Shown: positions 1 to 11,345 of the stretch, one piece after another
Numbering within the stretch: the stretch's first letter is position 1
Layout: every line of letters starts with the position of its first letter
DNA from: Agarophyton chilense
Taxonomy: Eukaryota; Rhodophyta; Florideophyceae; Gracilariales; Gracilariaceae
Length of the DNA: 64,000 nt
Reading direction: 5' to 3'
Assembly (NCBI GenBank): GCA_030374765.1
Contig: JARGXX010000001.1
Span: 1,550,001-1,614,000 of the forward strand
Notes under the pieces: generated by a model
The model's database searches: none
What the model was told of the DNA's origin: nothing
What the model saw: the letters and a program-made list of their open reading frames with translations, nothing else
Program-made: the position numbers and the translations under genes

Positions 1-1273
1 CCCCGAATGGACCACTTCTCGTCTTGCCAAACTCGCCTCCCAAATCCATTCCTTCAAGCACGGAGCTGTCGATGTTCTCGGTCCATACCATACCTCCAAC
101 CTTGGCACCCTCAAATTCCACCTCCTCGATCACATCGTAGACGACATTCGACGCTTTGGGGGTCTCCATTTCAACGATGCAGGCATCTTCGAACAAGCCC
201 ATACCCTCTTCAAAGCACATTACTCCCGAACCTCCAAGCGCAGACCCACCGCGCACAACGAAACCATCCGTGCCATCGAACGCTCCGATGCCGTCAACAA
301 TTGGATTTCTCTCTCCGCTGATCCTTCCGTCACCTCATCCTCCCATGCCCCTCCTCCTCCCTTCCAAGCCCGCAAACCAGGTTTCGTCCGTGATGGCAAG
401 CACACCTCCTTTTCCGATCTCATCACCGCTCACAAATTCCTTCGAGCAAACCCCCACTCAACAATCTCTTCCCTTCAGGACCTCTTCTCCCCAGACACTA
501 TCGCCATCATCTCACAGATTGGAACCCTCGCACTCCCCTCCTTCGTCACACTCACACTCGAAACACTAGCTCTCAACCAGGACTCCCCCACTCTCCGCCA
601 AACCCGTCTCACATTCGTCAATTCCGCATACGTCGTCGGCGGCTTCACCCCAACCCTAGACGACTATATCGCCGATCGAAACGAGCTCGCCGTCAAAGAT
701 CCCCCTCTCCCACTCATTCAACGAATATTCGCTGCTCCCTCCTTCGGTCCCTCTAAAACCCCAAAGTTCTCCCACATCCTCGTTGCCAGTTCCAGCTTCT
801 CCAACCCCACTCCCACCGCCTGGGTCTGCAAGCTCAACTCTCTTCTTCGCTTCACCACCCCTTCTTCCCCTTCCACTCATAACGAGTTCGCCTTCGTTCA
901 GTTCCTCGAACTCGTTCCACCCCAGGATCAAATCGATGTCTCTCTCAATTGCATCTGCCTCCGATGGGCAACAGACGACGAACAAAACCACACTGCCCAC
1001 CCCCTTCCTATCTCAAACACTTCCAACTCCGACAACGTCTCCCCCTGGTTCGGCCTCGTACCATCCTCTTCCATTCTCGGCCCCGTGCATGTACTTCGCC
1101 AAAACTAACCCGCACCCCCCTTCACCCCTCAATTTCACTGGCGCTTCCATCGATTTTACCTCAACAGATTCTACCGAGACCCAACTGCCAAGCCCTACTT
1201 CTCTAACACCACCACTGGTAGCACAACACTACCACTGGGTGGCACCCATAATAATACCTCCCAAGGCACATGA
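1..1273 (+). pseudogene. Plavaka-like transposase, C-terminal part, interrupted by TAA
   Basis: This is the C-terminal third of a CMC/Plavaka-type transposase, the enzyme that would cut and join the element ends. The frame is open from base 1 and matches the full copy at 16710-19430. The recognisable Plavaka-like block is the conserved LKFHLLDHIVDDIRRFGG stretch near 108-160, followed by a region typical of the family C-terminus. An in-frame TAA at 1106-1108 separates the main ORF from about 54 more codons ending at 1273. A diverged third copy has a tyrosine codon at the same place (56573-56575), so the stop is a secondary change. Copy 2 carries the same stop, so it predates the split of the two copies. 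The family call rests on motif recognition and was not checked by search. Confidence 0.75.
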
Positions 1274-1414
1274 TCCAATAACATAGTCACCGCTGCTTCT
1301 CTTCCATAGCCGACCCCCATCTTGCTCCACCTCCTTACCCCCTTATCCCCCCGTACCTTATCACTCTCCCACTCCTTGCCTACTCCCTAACGCTAAGCGC
1401 TTGAACCGTGGTTC

Positions 1415-1890
1415 TTATGGTCCACATGACGCTGTATAAAAATCTAACACTGCTCCAAGTCTTCTCGTGAGATTCTCCATGAAAAACTCCTCCCTTATCG
1501 CCAGATAGATTTTCCCTCTCGACGGTATCCATAGCCCAACCGTCGCGATTCTCTCCTTATTCCCACTCACATCTCTACGATTCCCTCCACAGAATCCATC
1601 ATTCTCAAACTCTTCAGCATACTCACCCTTCACCATGTTCCAGGCAACCCTCAATATGTCCTCAACAGCCAGTGGCAGAAACCTCCCAAACAGCGTCGAG
1701 AACAAAAGTTGCCTTTGGCCTCCCCGCCCAACGTCTCTATTCATCGTGGTCACCACACATCCAATCCATGCATCAAGTCGCGCAAGATGCATCACCGTCC
1801 CATCCACATACTGCCTTTCTCCACTTTTGTGACTCTCTACTACGTAGCCCATAAACTACTCCAAAACTTTCAACGACACCTGATTTTGTC
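1415..1890 (-). pseudogene. ORF2 C-terminal fragment of the Plavaka-like element
   Basis: This is a minus-strand reading frame convergent with the transposase. The 145-residue open part (1415-1852) matches copy 2 (16131-16568) with about 12 amino-acid differences. It also matches the copy 3 gene at 56690-57290 across the motif VDGTVMHLARLDAW. Upstream of 1852 the similarity continues in frame through a TAG and stops at about 1887, where a degenerate TGTCGGCC palindrome begins. The N-terminal part of the gene has therefore been replaced by the palindrome arrays. I do not recognise its function. Conserved partnership with the transposase in three copies suggests an accessory transposition protein, which is inference. 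Confidence 0.65.
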
Positions 1891-2039
1891 GGCCAACAGA
1901 GTGCACCGTGTACACTTGGGCGTTCCAAAATTATATGTATTACGAGTGGCTCCGATCCGTGCTTTGCACGGTGTTGTCTGTGAAAACATGCATTTGTAGA
2001 GTTATATTCGTGTTGCACTGCACACATCTACCTTGACCG

Positions 2040-2375
2040 GGCGATTGCACACGTGTCGCTTGCACGAATATTCCTCCGCCTGCGGGGAGTGCTACGGCAT
2101 GCCATTGGCCAACTTTCCTACACGTGTCGACATCCTCCAATCACGTGCCGTGGCACTCTTGGTTCCGCCGCCCGCGCAAGTGCCACGGCACGCCATTGGC
2201 CAGCGGCAGTACACGTGTCTCCGTCCTTGAATCCTGCGACGTGGCACTCCTGTTCCGCCGCCCGGCCTAGTGCCACGGCACGCTATTGGTCTTCTGTTAC
2301 ACGTGTGGCGCCGTTGACCAATCCCATGCCGTGGCACTCTTGTTCCGCGGCCAAGTGGCCCATTCGTATCACACG
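2040..2375. repeat. Palindromic array built on GTGCCACGGCAC and CACGTG
   Basis: About three units of roughly 90 bp carry the inverted pair CCGTGGCACTC / AGTGCCACGGCA around a GTTCCGCCGCCCG core. They are separated by spacers containing ACACGTGT. The CACGTG hexamer occurs about five times between 2045 and 2310. The mirror copy is at 15590-15960. This is noncoding and is probably a subterminal or regulatory array of the transposon. Confidence 0.7.
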
Positions 2376-2469
2376 CAGCGACACACACACACACAAACAT
2401 GTGCTTGCCTGTCGTCCAACAAATACGCCATAACATCACGCATGATGCGTTTCTGAGATATTGGTTGAC

Positions 2470-2907
2470 TGTCGGCCGACAGAGGTGCGCTCTGACTTTA
2501 TCGGAGGTCTCGATGAAGTCTCCGCGCACCTCTGTCGGTCGACATAATACATATAATTTTGGAACTCCCAGGTGTACACGGTGCACTCTGTCGACCGACA
2601 GAGGTGCGCTCCGACTTCATCGGGGGTCCCAACGAAGACCCCGCGCATTTCTGTAGGCTGACATAATACATATAATTTTGTAATTTTTAGGACGCCCAGT
2701 TGTACACGGTGCATTCTGTCGGCCGACAAAGGTGTGCGGGGACTTCATCGGGACCCCCGATGAAGTCGGAGCGCACCTCTGTCGGCCGACAGTCCACCAA
2801 CATCTCAGAAACGCATCATGCGTGATTTTATGGCGTATTTGTCGGCCGACAGGGGTTCCCTGCGACTTCATCGGTCCACCGATGAAATCGCAGCACAACC
2901 CTAGTAA
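2470..2907. repeat. Four hairpin modules bounded by TGTCGGCCGACA
   Basis: Modules of about 77 bp lie at roughly 2470-2555, 2586-2668, 2715-2800 and 2839-2907. Each is a long inverted repeat. The outer arms read TGTCGGCCGACAGAGGTGCG and its complement. The inner arms read GACTTCATCGG and CCGATGAAGTC around a 3-6 nt loop. Modules are separated by two alternating AT-richer spacers, one containing ATAATACATATAATTTTG and one GAAACGCATCATGCGTGAT, which is itself palindromic. The last module has lost its second half where the subterminal region begins. Confidence 0.85.
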
Positions 2908-3179
2908 GCAAAAGAGCCAGAGAGGAAGTAGAAGGTACTGGCGACCGCCTTGGTATGGATCTCCACCTAGAGGTGTCAAAAGTGACCAGTAAACTGCAAA
3001 TGCAGATTAAACTGCATTAAGTGGTCAAAACACTAAGATGCATGGAGTTCTTATTTCCAAACTTTTTTTAAGGTGCCAAACTAGCGCAATCTGCAAAAAT
3101 GTTAGATTTTTTGGCTTTTTATTTACAAAACTAGCTATCTAACACACTTATCTAGCATTCCGAGAACACAGTCGTATAC
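2908..3179. repeat. Subterminal region and terminal inverted repeat of copy 1
   Basis: This AT-rich noncoding sequence pairs with 14185-14465 in inverted orientation. It includes a self-complementary stretch around CTGCAAATGCAGATTAAACTGCAT and ends with CTAGCATTCCGAGAACAC, then CGTATAC. The same end, with few changes, closes copy 2 on both sides. Confidence 0.75.
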
Positions 3180-4680
3180 TAACTATGGAGTTCGCGGCTT
3201 GCTTTTGTATTTCCTCTGCTTTGGATGTGCCAAGCGTTGCAGTTTTCCATGTAACTCCGCGAGCTCTTCCAACTTCACCTTTAGCTTGCGCGAACTGAAC
3301 CAACTCCAGAAATCGGTTTCTTTCATGCTTTTCTCAAAATCGAGCCTATAGAGATTGGATGTTGGGATCGAGTCTATCGATGAACAAGGAAATTTTGTCC
3401 TCCGTTGAGTGAACGTTTCCACAGAGCGTGGCCATTCTGTTAAGCCTCGACTTCTCCCTCACCAGGTTTCTGGGTCACATCACGAAGATCCAGGATAGCC
3501 TGGCGGATTGCGTTCGATGTCTCATAGCTGCCCAGTAAGTACTGTACTGCCTCCGGCCAAGATTTCACACCTCCTTCGTCAGTAGTCAGGGATCCGCAAA
3601 CGGAACGATATTGCTCGGACGCGAAACCCGTTAAGAAATGTGGTAATGGAACCCAAGCTTGAGGTTCACTCATTTCTAAGAAGTCCGCCTCGGCAACGAC
3701 ACGAGTAAGAAACTCGATAACGAGAATGGGCGTTTTTCCATCAAAAACTAGATCATTTAGTCCAATCTTCAACCGCCTAATGTACTCCTTAACCTTTGCG
3801 GTTTCGCGACCCGATCGCTTCTTTCCTCCTTTCTTTAATCGATAATACCTATAGTCCAGGACTTCCCGGTACAACGGATTCGTACAAGGAAGTGGCCTTA
3901 GACGCTTGTACTTCGGACCCTTTTTCCTTAATAGCTAAGAGGACTTGTTCCTCTTCCTAGAACGAGAAATACGATGACCATCATCACTGGCATCGTCAGT
4001 GGACGTATTCGAGGAGTCAGACTCGTCAGCACTGGAGTCCTCATCCTCCAATCCTGATGAATCATCACTAGTGTCAGGCTGTGACTTTCTCTTCTTGCGA
4101 CGTCTTGACTTCGATTTCTGCGATCGCTCTTCCCTCAAGGGGACTTCATTTTCGTCTTTCACGACTTGGGTAGCAGTAGTCTGCGCATTCACTACTGCCC
4201 CCAGGCGTTCCAGACGAGGTTCAACTCGAGTGAGGATTTCCTCTACGTCAACGGTCAGGCCCGGTAAAGCCTCCGGAGCATTACCATGCCTTTCCATTGC
4301 TTTGGTTCAAATCCTCTCGCAGGGTCCTCACAACCGCGGGTACCGGGTCCCCTTCTCCTCGACGATCGAGTATGCCTTGTTCTCGGCGCAAGCGCTCGAC
4401 TTCTTCGGTAATGATCGCCATTTGCGATTCCAATCCAATGATTCGCTCACGCTAGGCGTTTAATTCCGATTTGAGACGAAGCACCTGAGCGCTTAAATCT
4501 TTTTCTTCAGCAGGGGTTACGAACTGTTGGTATCTAAGTTCATTATGGGAACTATTTGCATACATGGCTGGCTCGATAGCCAACTCCACGGGCGCAGATA
4601 CATCCGAGAGATCTCGTCTATCGGCCACCGAACCAGAGCGCGTCATCGCCTGACGGTATAGTCGCTCTTCGGCTTCTGTA
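3180..4680 (-). pseudogene. Gag of Gypsy element C, with in-frame stops and frameshifts
   Basis: This encodes a retrotransposon capsid polyprotein. Going along the minus strand it has an N-terminal polar region (4646-4452), a coiled-coil-like segment, and an acidic/basic linker rich in SRRRKKRK and serine-aspartate runs (around 4180-3940). The Gag core follows (3874-3440), starting YREVLDYRYYRL. This aligns residue by residue with element B Gag at 46000-46430. In-frame TAG codons lie at 4452-4454 and 3935-3937. Single-base frame changes are needed near 4295 and 3455. After the second one the frame continues with a stretch matching the end of element B Gag (LDPNI versus LDPSI). No zinc knuckle is present because the gene is cut by the transposon. 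Confidence 0.75.
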
Positions 4681-4955
4681 GATGAGGCAAGCTTCTATCA
4701 TTGAGGTGAAGCTGAAGAACCCAGGGCACCAGTACTATACCGGATCTTCTTTGTCGGCATTCCGAACAAATCCAATGTCCAGCGACGAAATAATTGAGGT
4801 CTTCAATTGAATACCACAGCGTAATTAACTACGGAACTCCGTAATATCTGGACGTGGTCGGAAACCGCTCCCGAGATCGTATTCTATTCGAATAAAAGAT
4901 CGGTATCGGTTCCACGATTCAGGTGCGTAATATTTGGAGTAGCCAACCACAGTGT

Positions 4956-4973
4956 TTCTAAGTCGAGAGACCA
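4956..4973 (-). promoter_or_regulatory. Primer-binding site of Gypsy element C
   Basis: On the minus strand the sequence TGGTCTCTCGACTTAGAA begins two bases after the LTR end. It differs by one base from the sites of elements A (21369-21386) and B (44965-44982). It is complementary to a tRNA 3' end finishing in CCA. I did not assign the tRNA identity. Confidence 0.75.
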
Positions 4974-4975
4974 CC

Positions 4976-5584
4976 TGTAGTATCCGCTCTACGGAGATAG
5001 CAGACACCCACGACAGTGTTCTGGACTTCTGAATGGGTGCTTGGGAAGGTGTGAGAGAGCACAACACTAGCGAGCTAGAATGGGGGTTGTAAGGCCCCAC
5101 TCACGAATGAGGGTGGTTGGTACTATTGAACTGACAACTACTTGTTGTAGCTTGTCCGGATCTCCGGTTCAGGAATCCTGAACAAGGAACAAGTGGGTTG
5201 TGAACCCGTTTGTTGCCTCCTATACTTTGGAGTCGGCGCTCCTTTCTGTGCCTTAAGTACAGTGCACAGTGGTGAGCGCCGCACATAATAATATCTAGAT
5301 ATAAACCTGGTTAGCCGATTAACCCCTCTACAGTACGGAATAATGGTTGCCAAGTGGCTACTCACTACAGTATATGCGCCGTTGCCAATCCGGCATTTCC
5401 TTACAAAGGTTCGAATCGGATGCGCCGTGGCAGACCGAGATCCCACATGTAACATACCACCTCACGGACTATCTGCGGTGTGCCGCTTCATAACCTTATC
5501 TTAGCAGTTGCACTCACTTATAAGTATCATAATTCTTAGCCAAAAAAAACTTCCATCGGCATTCCGACAGTGCAGATTACTACA
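4976..5584 (-). repeat. 5' LTR of Gypsy element C (609 bp)
   Basis: On the minus strand it starts TGTAGTAATCTGC and ends GGATACTACA, the canonical TG...CA form. About 475 bp of it match the LTR fragment at 62592-63066. On the plus strand, antisense to the element, 5408-5417 reads GGTTCGAATC, a tRNA B-box-like motif. Confidence 0.8.
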
Positions 5585-5737
5585 GTCCATATCTGACTCT
5601 CCGACATAAAGCGTCTGTCCTGCCGGGATGTGTAATCTCGCTAGATGCCCGGGATTAGGAAGCTCGATCTTTGGTGCGCCTCTAAACTGAAGATTTGAGT
5701 TCCGAGCGTTGAGTATGAGCCTTTTTTTCCCTCATTT

Positions 5738-7300
5738 TTAGGGACCGCAAAAAACCCCGTTTACAACTTCCGATTTCCTCTCTGTCATATGTATTAGCGG
5801 GCCTACAACCAATTTTCTAATCAGGGCACGATAATTCTTCGCATTCACTCCGAAAATTGGCTTCTTAGTTCTTTTAATTTCTCCATCTGTTCGAATGATT
5901 TTTTTCGTGATATGTAGTAGCTTTATATCCCTCGGTAGTAATGAGAAAATATCAGCCGAAGCTGCCAGACCATTTTCTGGCATTGATACTCGGTCCGGAT
6001 TCAGCCAGAACCATCGATGTGGGTCACTGTATTTGAACGTAGAATCAACCTCTCCTAGGGAAACCTCCCCAACGAAAAAATTCCGGCGAATTAAGTCCTC
6101 CCCGATGCGCTGTAAGATGTACCCCGCCCGGTTTTGGACAGCGTTTTTCTCTTGTATCGGTAGAAAGGGGTAATCATGTCCGGCATACATGCAATCAAGC
6201 CCATTTCGAAGTCCCATAAGTATACTTTCATTTTTCTTCTTGCGTCTCCACTTTTGACGTTGTCGTGCGCTTTCTTTCTTTGTATTCCCGTCCTGTATAT
6301 CGGAAGCCCCTGCAATATGAAGCACGTACCGCATTTCCATCGTATAAAAAATGTCGCTGTCATTGTTTTTATATTAACTTTCGTTCTCGTCTTCTTGCTT
6401 GCGCAAGGCAGACTTATCAATGTCGAACTCCCTGCGAAGTTCTGCCAACTTCTAAATCTTACGCTTCATTGAATCGCTTATCAATTCGTCGTGCTCTTCT
6501 TCGAGGCCTCTGACCGCTTCTCAGTTCCCAGTCTTCTCCATCATTGTCACTGCCGCCAACCTACGAATTTCAAACTCCACCGCCACCTCATTTTTAGCGC
6601 GCATAACGCCCAACGAGTTGATGAGGCAGTCAATCACCTGAGCCAACGTTGCAGCTTCCCGGCGGTTCCGAATGCCCGTCCAATGACGAGCTTCAACCCA
6701 CTCAGAGACCTTCTGATAATTCGTAGAGGCTTTGCAGAGCATATATTTCTCTTCTAGACTGTCAACCGAAACATATTTTTCAGGAAACGGTTTGCTAGCC
6801 AAAGCAATCCAAAAATTCATGTTCGACTTCTGTCGCTTCGAGTTCAAATCCTTCCTCGCAAGGCTCGTAATTCCCTCATCCTCGTCGTCGTACTCTGAGC
6901 CAGATTCATTGCCGGAATCGACAACACCCCCTTCCATCGTCTCTCTGACGTCGAAAAGAAAATCCTTCTAACTTGATTTTTTCTTCGAACTCTTTCGCTA
7001 CTCTCTCAATTCCTTAATGTATTTATTCATGCGCTTCTCCGCCTTCTCCAACCCCTTCATGAGAGAAATTTTTTTCTGCATTTCACTGGGGCGGGTAGTA
7101 GCCTCTTGCTCAGAGTCCGAATCCGGAGAGCACTCGGACTCGTATTTTCTCGAGGATTCCCCCTCTTTGTCCTCCGTCACGCGTTAAGAACGCCCTCGAG
7201 GTTTTCTATCAGAGACGGTTACAACTCGAGTACTCGCTACTCTTTTAGACGACCACGATCTCGACGCACTTCCTCCGACATTTAATGGGTGTGTTTTATC
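5738..7300 (-). pseudogene. Decayed coiled-coil/acidic protein gene with six in-frame stops and no frameshift
   Basis: One minus-strand frame of about 520 codons runs from about 7300 to a final stop at 5738. The N-terminus is serine/arginine-rich with an AT-hook-like RKPRGR. Next come an acidic segment (GSEYDDEDEG) and a conserved-looking block beginning NFWIALASKPFP (6840-6530). A charged coiled coil and a lysine-rich run (KWRRKKK) follow, then a C-terminal domain containing DPHRWFWLNPDRVSMPENG. In-frame stops occur near 7186 (TAA), 6998 (TAG), 6969 (TAG), 6521 (TGA), 6455 (TAG) and 6395 (TAA), while the frame itself is never lost. I do not recognise the family. The layout resembles an accessory gene of a DNA transposon or an unusual gag, and neither is established. 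Confidence 0.55.
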
Positions 7301-10060
7301 TTTGATTCAATGAAATAAGATATCCACTTCACCCTCTTTAGGGATACCCTGTATTTCATTCCAAATTTGACGAAAGATATTATAATTGCTCTGCGACTTT
7401 TCTCCATGGAAAACTGAAAGCCTACCCCGAAAAGCTTCTCTTACGATTCCCAAGTCATCCTCCCCCATGCCCTCTTTTTCTGCCCTAGAGCCCTGGAGTT
7501 TGATATTTTATTTGTAGCAGGTCCATCACATCTAAGAACGGTTAGCCCATTCCGTTCTCGGGACTACTTTAACTCGTAGTACAGGCTTGCGGTTTTAGAA
7601 GGGCTTCTCTCGGCTGAGCGCGCGACCTAAATAAGTCCAGCCGTCACCAGACGCCCATACAAGTAAAACTATGTCTGGGCCTCGTATCCGACAAATCCCT
7701 GAGATTCGTGTCTCGACAATACTGTCCACAATTACTACTGGACAGACCTTGGTGCATTATACACCCCCGCCCTGCGTAATTACGCAGGGTGCATGGCACA
7801 GAAATTTGAACAAATGTTCTTCAGAAAACCTTTCAAAAACCAAACACCAATATCTAAAAAGCCCGTTGATAACGATGTGTAACTTCAAAAAGCCGTGTAA
7901 GACTCGATTAAAAAACAGGCAGTACCCCCAACCAGATGCAACCTTAAAGCTCCCTCCCGAATTTCACTGACGATAAACTTACACTCGTGGGAAAAACCCC
8001 TGCTCACCCAATTAAGAAAAGACCTTCCATAATTTCGTTTCCGGACTCTAAAGAATGCAACGCCAGTAGACCCCATTTGACAACAACCCATACTGGAACC
8101 CAGTTCAGCTCTGCATTTTGTCGAACCTAACCTTTAAAAAATTATTTTTCACCAACATACCGCAAGGCTGGATCTTCAAACACCGGTGTTTTAATGATCT
8201 CAGAAAATTGAAATAAGTCTCAGGAATTCTGAAACACACACCGACACAATAAGATCACTGGCCTACAGAGGCCTGATCATTTCCCTCTCCAGCCAGGAAC
8301 TCTCCCTGACTTACTCCGTTAGCAATCTTACGCTGCCCAGTGGACATTACGTGGATGTGGAGTAAAGCTTTAATCGAGAAAACGCAAAGGGTCGATTTTT
8401 CGTTCAGTTCCCGGAAACAATAACCCCTACGCAGGCTCTGGATTAAAACATAAACAACGATTCAATTCAGGCCTATAATAAATAGTTCGTGAAGAAAACT
8501 ACTCAACAGGACGCGCTTGCGCTCGTCTCTATAGACTTCGTACTATGTTCATACTTGCCCAAAGTATTGATTCTCAGATTTCACTAGTGATGGCGCTATA
8601 GAAAGACTGGAATAACTGACGCCCGTGGCGTTGTTGAAACCTCAAACTGAGAGTGAACCATATCCAACACAGCAACTTTATTCTAAATTCCTTTTCTGAT
8701 GAACAGTGTCTAAATGATTTTAGATTTCGTAGAAGCGATATCTAGAAATTTGCACCGGAGATAATATGGAATGCAAATTATGAAGTGCCTAACCGTTACA
8801 ACTCTGACTCTATTACATCATGTTGAATCGTTTTATAACGATTATCATCTACCCATACATAGTACGATATGTAAATATTGTTTGGAATGCGAAACATGCA
8901 TTTCATAAGTTTTTTTTCGGAAGCTGTAGAACGGTTAGTAAGCTCAAAATACAGATCAGTAACAGAGCGACAATCTTTTCTAAGAAAACGAGCACCAATG
9001 TATTCAGATGCGCTTCAAAAACATAACGCTTCGTTGTAGAGATGTTTGGGGTTCATAGATTGAACCAAGAGTCGAATATGTCGGCCTGGTGGAGATGAAA
9101 GCAGCCAGAGAGCATGCTATTATGGGCAGATTCGAAAGCATTACCTAAAGTATCATACAATATCTAAGTCTGATTGACTGATATTTCATCTCTTCGGACC
9201 TTTAAATGGAAGACAGTACTATCTTAGGTTATTGAGAAGAAATAAAATAAAGGATGTGATTCAGAATAGTCTGATTATCGATGAGGTACAGTACTACATT
9301 TATGGCGTTCCGGTAAAGGTTTTGCGGTCATGGTTGCATACTGCAATTGAAAGAACGTGTGCCACCGACCATCAACTGGGTTTTATAATTCTTCTATGAA
9401 TGCGCTCTGGACGCCAGTAGAGTAGTACCATAAGGATTTAAAGCAAATTTGGTGCACAACTATTTTTTTCGTCTAATTTGCGTGTGTTGCTTTTTCTTTG
9501 CCCTGCTTTACAATACATCGGCAGTGCTTCTGAATTTCAAGACCTGTGTGGGAAAAGCGGTTAAGTTAGCAGCTATTCTGAGTATGAACCACCAAGTTTT
9601 ACTGTTTGTTGTAATTTGTGAGCCCGTAGAGACTGCCGGTGGGAGTTTATTTAGTAGATTCTGTTTGATGGTCCAAACCTTCATTCAACAAAGCCAAGAA
9701 ATCAACAGATGGGCACCGTTGTGCAGATGATACAGGATCAAAATTAACATACAGACTAGGCACTCAATCCGAGCAAGTAGCCTTCAACATTTCAATCTAA
9801 ACACTCACTTCTCTCAAATCCACCTGTTAGACGCTTACCAGCTTCGAAGTACTACGATTTGCATCAAAGCTCAACATAACGTTCTTATACATTTTTCCAA
9901 GACAGGTGATGGTTCCTGCTGTGATTGATGCACCTGCAATAGCTCCTTTTCTTGAAGGATGAAGGTTCTACTCTTCTACAAGCTTTTACTTTGGTCTTTT
10001 TGTCGATTTGATTTGAACGGTTTATATCTAGAGCGGGCTACAGTCCTGCGTTTTGTGTTT
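7301..10060. other. Gene-poor stretch, no recognised coding sequence
   Basis: Only short scattered ORFs occur here and none resembles a family I know. The sequence is fairly AT-rich from 8600 to 9900. The one distinct local structure is a 20-bp perfect palindrome at 7770-7789 (CCCTGCGTAATTACGCAGGG). Confidence 0.5.
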
Positions 10061-10518
10061 CAATTCTAGCCATGTTGTCCGGAGCTACCCAAGAATCTGG
10101 TGAGATTGGAATAGCGCTCGCAAGAGACTCTCCAGACAGGAAAGGAATTCTGCCCAGTTTCTATCATCATTAGCTGATTCAATATCTCAGTCGAGTGGAT
10201 ACATAGTAGACATGGATTCGAATCGAGGCATATCAAAGTTAGTAAGGACGGAAAGATGGTAAATGAATACGGCTGCAGTGTTATTATTTGTGAAGCGCCT
10301 ACGTGATTGTTCGAATTGGGACTTACAGGATACACCGCACTTCGTGATGTACCACATGGTTCAATTCTGAACAATACATTTCGTGCGATATCCGGAACAG
10401 TTGTTGTTGGGACGAACGCAGTACGAGCCGGGAGTGCTCTGTAAGGTGCATTTACGATTTATGGTTCACAAGGTCGGAGAGCTGGATCAAAAGAATTATT
10501 GACTAGTTCGCTCCTGTG

Positions 10519-11345
10519 TTATTCAACCAGAGACTGTAGCATACTCGAGAGGAGGTGGATGTTCACAGAAAACATCAGAGGAAGCGGGCGTTTCCTTGCG
10601 AGCGACTGTTCTTCAATGAAGATCTGTGAAAGAAAATGATCAGGGGGGACTGATGAGAGGATAGACACGTGTAAACACGAGATCACATTCCATGTAGAGC
10701 GGTAGGAAAGACACACGATATCGGCTGGACAAGCCTTTTGTAATCACAAAATAACAACAAAACAACAAAAACAACAGAAAACACAAACAATAAAGAAGCG
10801 ATAGACAGCGCAAAGGAGAGGACATTCTCGGATCACGAGCTATATCTCAATGCAATTATCACGCAGGCTTTACGTGCTGTTTAGTCGATAGTGACTTTAG
10901 AATACCTGCGAACACCAAGATGGCGTTAAGTTGGTTCTTGGTTGACCTCTGCCTTCCTCACTCGGGGCCAAGTGCCGTTTATTGTTTCACGAGGCAAAAG
11001 ACTTCCTGTACCGTAATTTATACACTGTCGTGTGCCACAATATCATTATTCTAAAATTAACGAATAAAACATTTGGTGGTCACATCGTACAAGTGGACAG
11101 TAGTATAGTGCTATTAAGATAATTCTAATGTCCAATCTTTCCATGAATTACTCTTCTCATAATATCTCTTTACCAAGTGCAATACCAAGAACAGCTCCTG
11201 AATGCCGTATATCGACTTCGATTTTTTTCGATCATTCGATTCAAAGTACATTTCAAATGCTACAGCTCGGATTCAATTTCGGTAATCAACATGTTAGCGT
11301 GGGAGAAGGAATTATAGCGGTGGCAGACAGCTTCCTTTTGTGAAA
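10519..11345 (-). pseudogene. Diverged remnant of the ORF2-type gene
   Basis: The stretch at 10519-10850 encodes, on the minus strand, a peptide beginning VITKGLSSRYRVSFLPLYME. It aligns with VLSKGVSSRSPVPYVPPHLE of the copy 3 ORF2 gene (about 57740-57500), and downstream positions agree as well. The stretch at 11140-11275 matches 57980-58110 at the DNA level (TCCATGAA, then ATGAATGCCGTAT-like segments in the same order and spacing). A poly-pyrimidine/GT-rich segment between them looks like a decayed intron. The frame is broken, so this is a fossil copy. No transposase accompanies it. Confidence 0.5.

Larger units (their letters stand above)
1..3179 (+). mobile_element. Plavaka-like TIR DNA transposon, copy 1 (left part outside window)
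   Basis: This is the right-hand part of a DNA transposon whose other end lies before base 1. It is the reverse complement of 14185-17983: positions pair so that their sum is 17983 from base 1 to about 2140. Beyond that the arms go out of register because the right arm is about 616 bp longer. The element ends at 3173-3179 with a terminal motif shared by three ends in the window (CGTATAC outside CCGAGAACAC). Inside it, in order, are the transposase 3' end, the convergent ORF2 remnant, a G-box palindrome array, a second palindrome array and an AT-rich subterminal region. It abuts the gag of Gypsy element C at 3180, so it probably inserted there. Confidence 0.8.
3180..5584 (-). mobile_element. 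Ty3/Gypsy element C, 5' portion (LTR, primer site, gag)
   Basis: Read on the minus strand the order is LTR (5584-4976), primer-binding site (4973-4956), then gag (about 4680-3180). The element is cut at 3180 by transposon copy 1, so pol and the 3' LTR are missing here. Its gag is homologous to that of element B across a core such as YRYYRL and the following 90 residues. A related LTR fragment lies at 62592-63066 in the opposite orientation. Confidence 0.8.

Noticed and set aside
2470..2907. CRISPR-like array (regular repeats with spacers)
   Set aside because: The repeats are 77-bp hairpins, the spacers are two recurring sequences, not unique ones, and the context is a eukaryotic DNA transposon with no cas genes.
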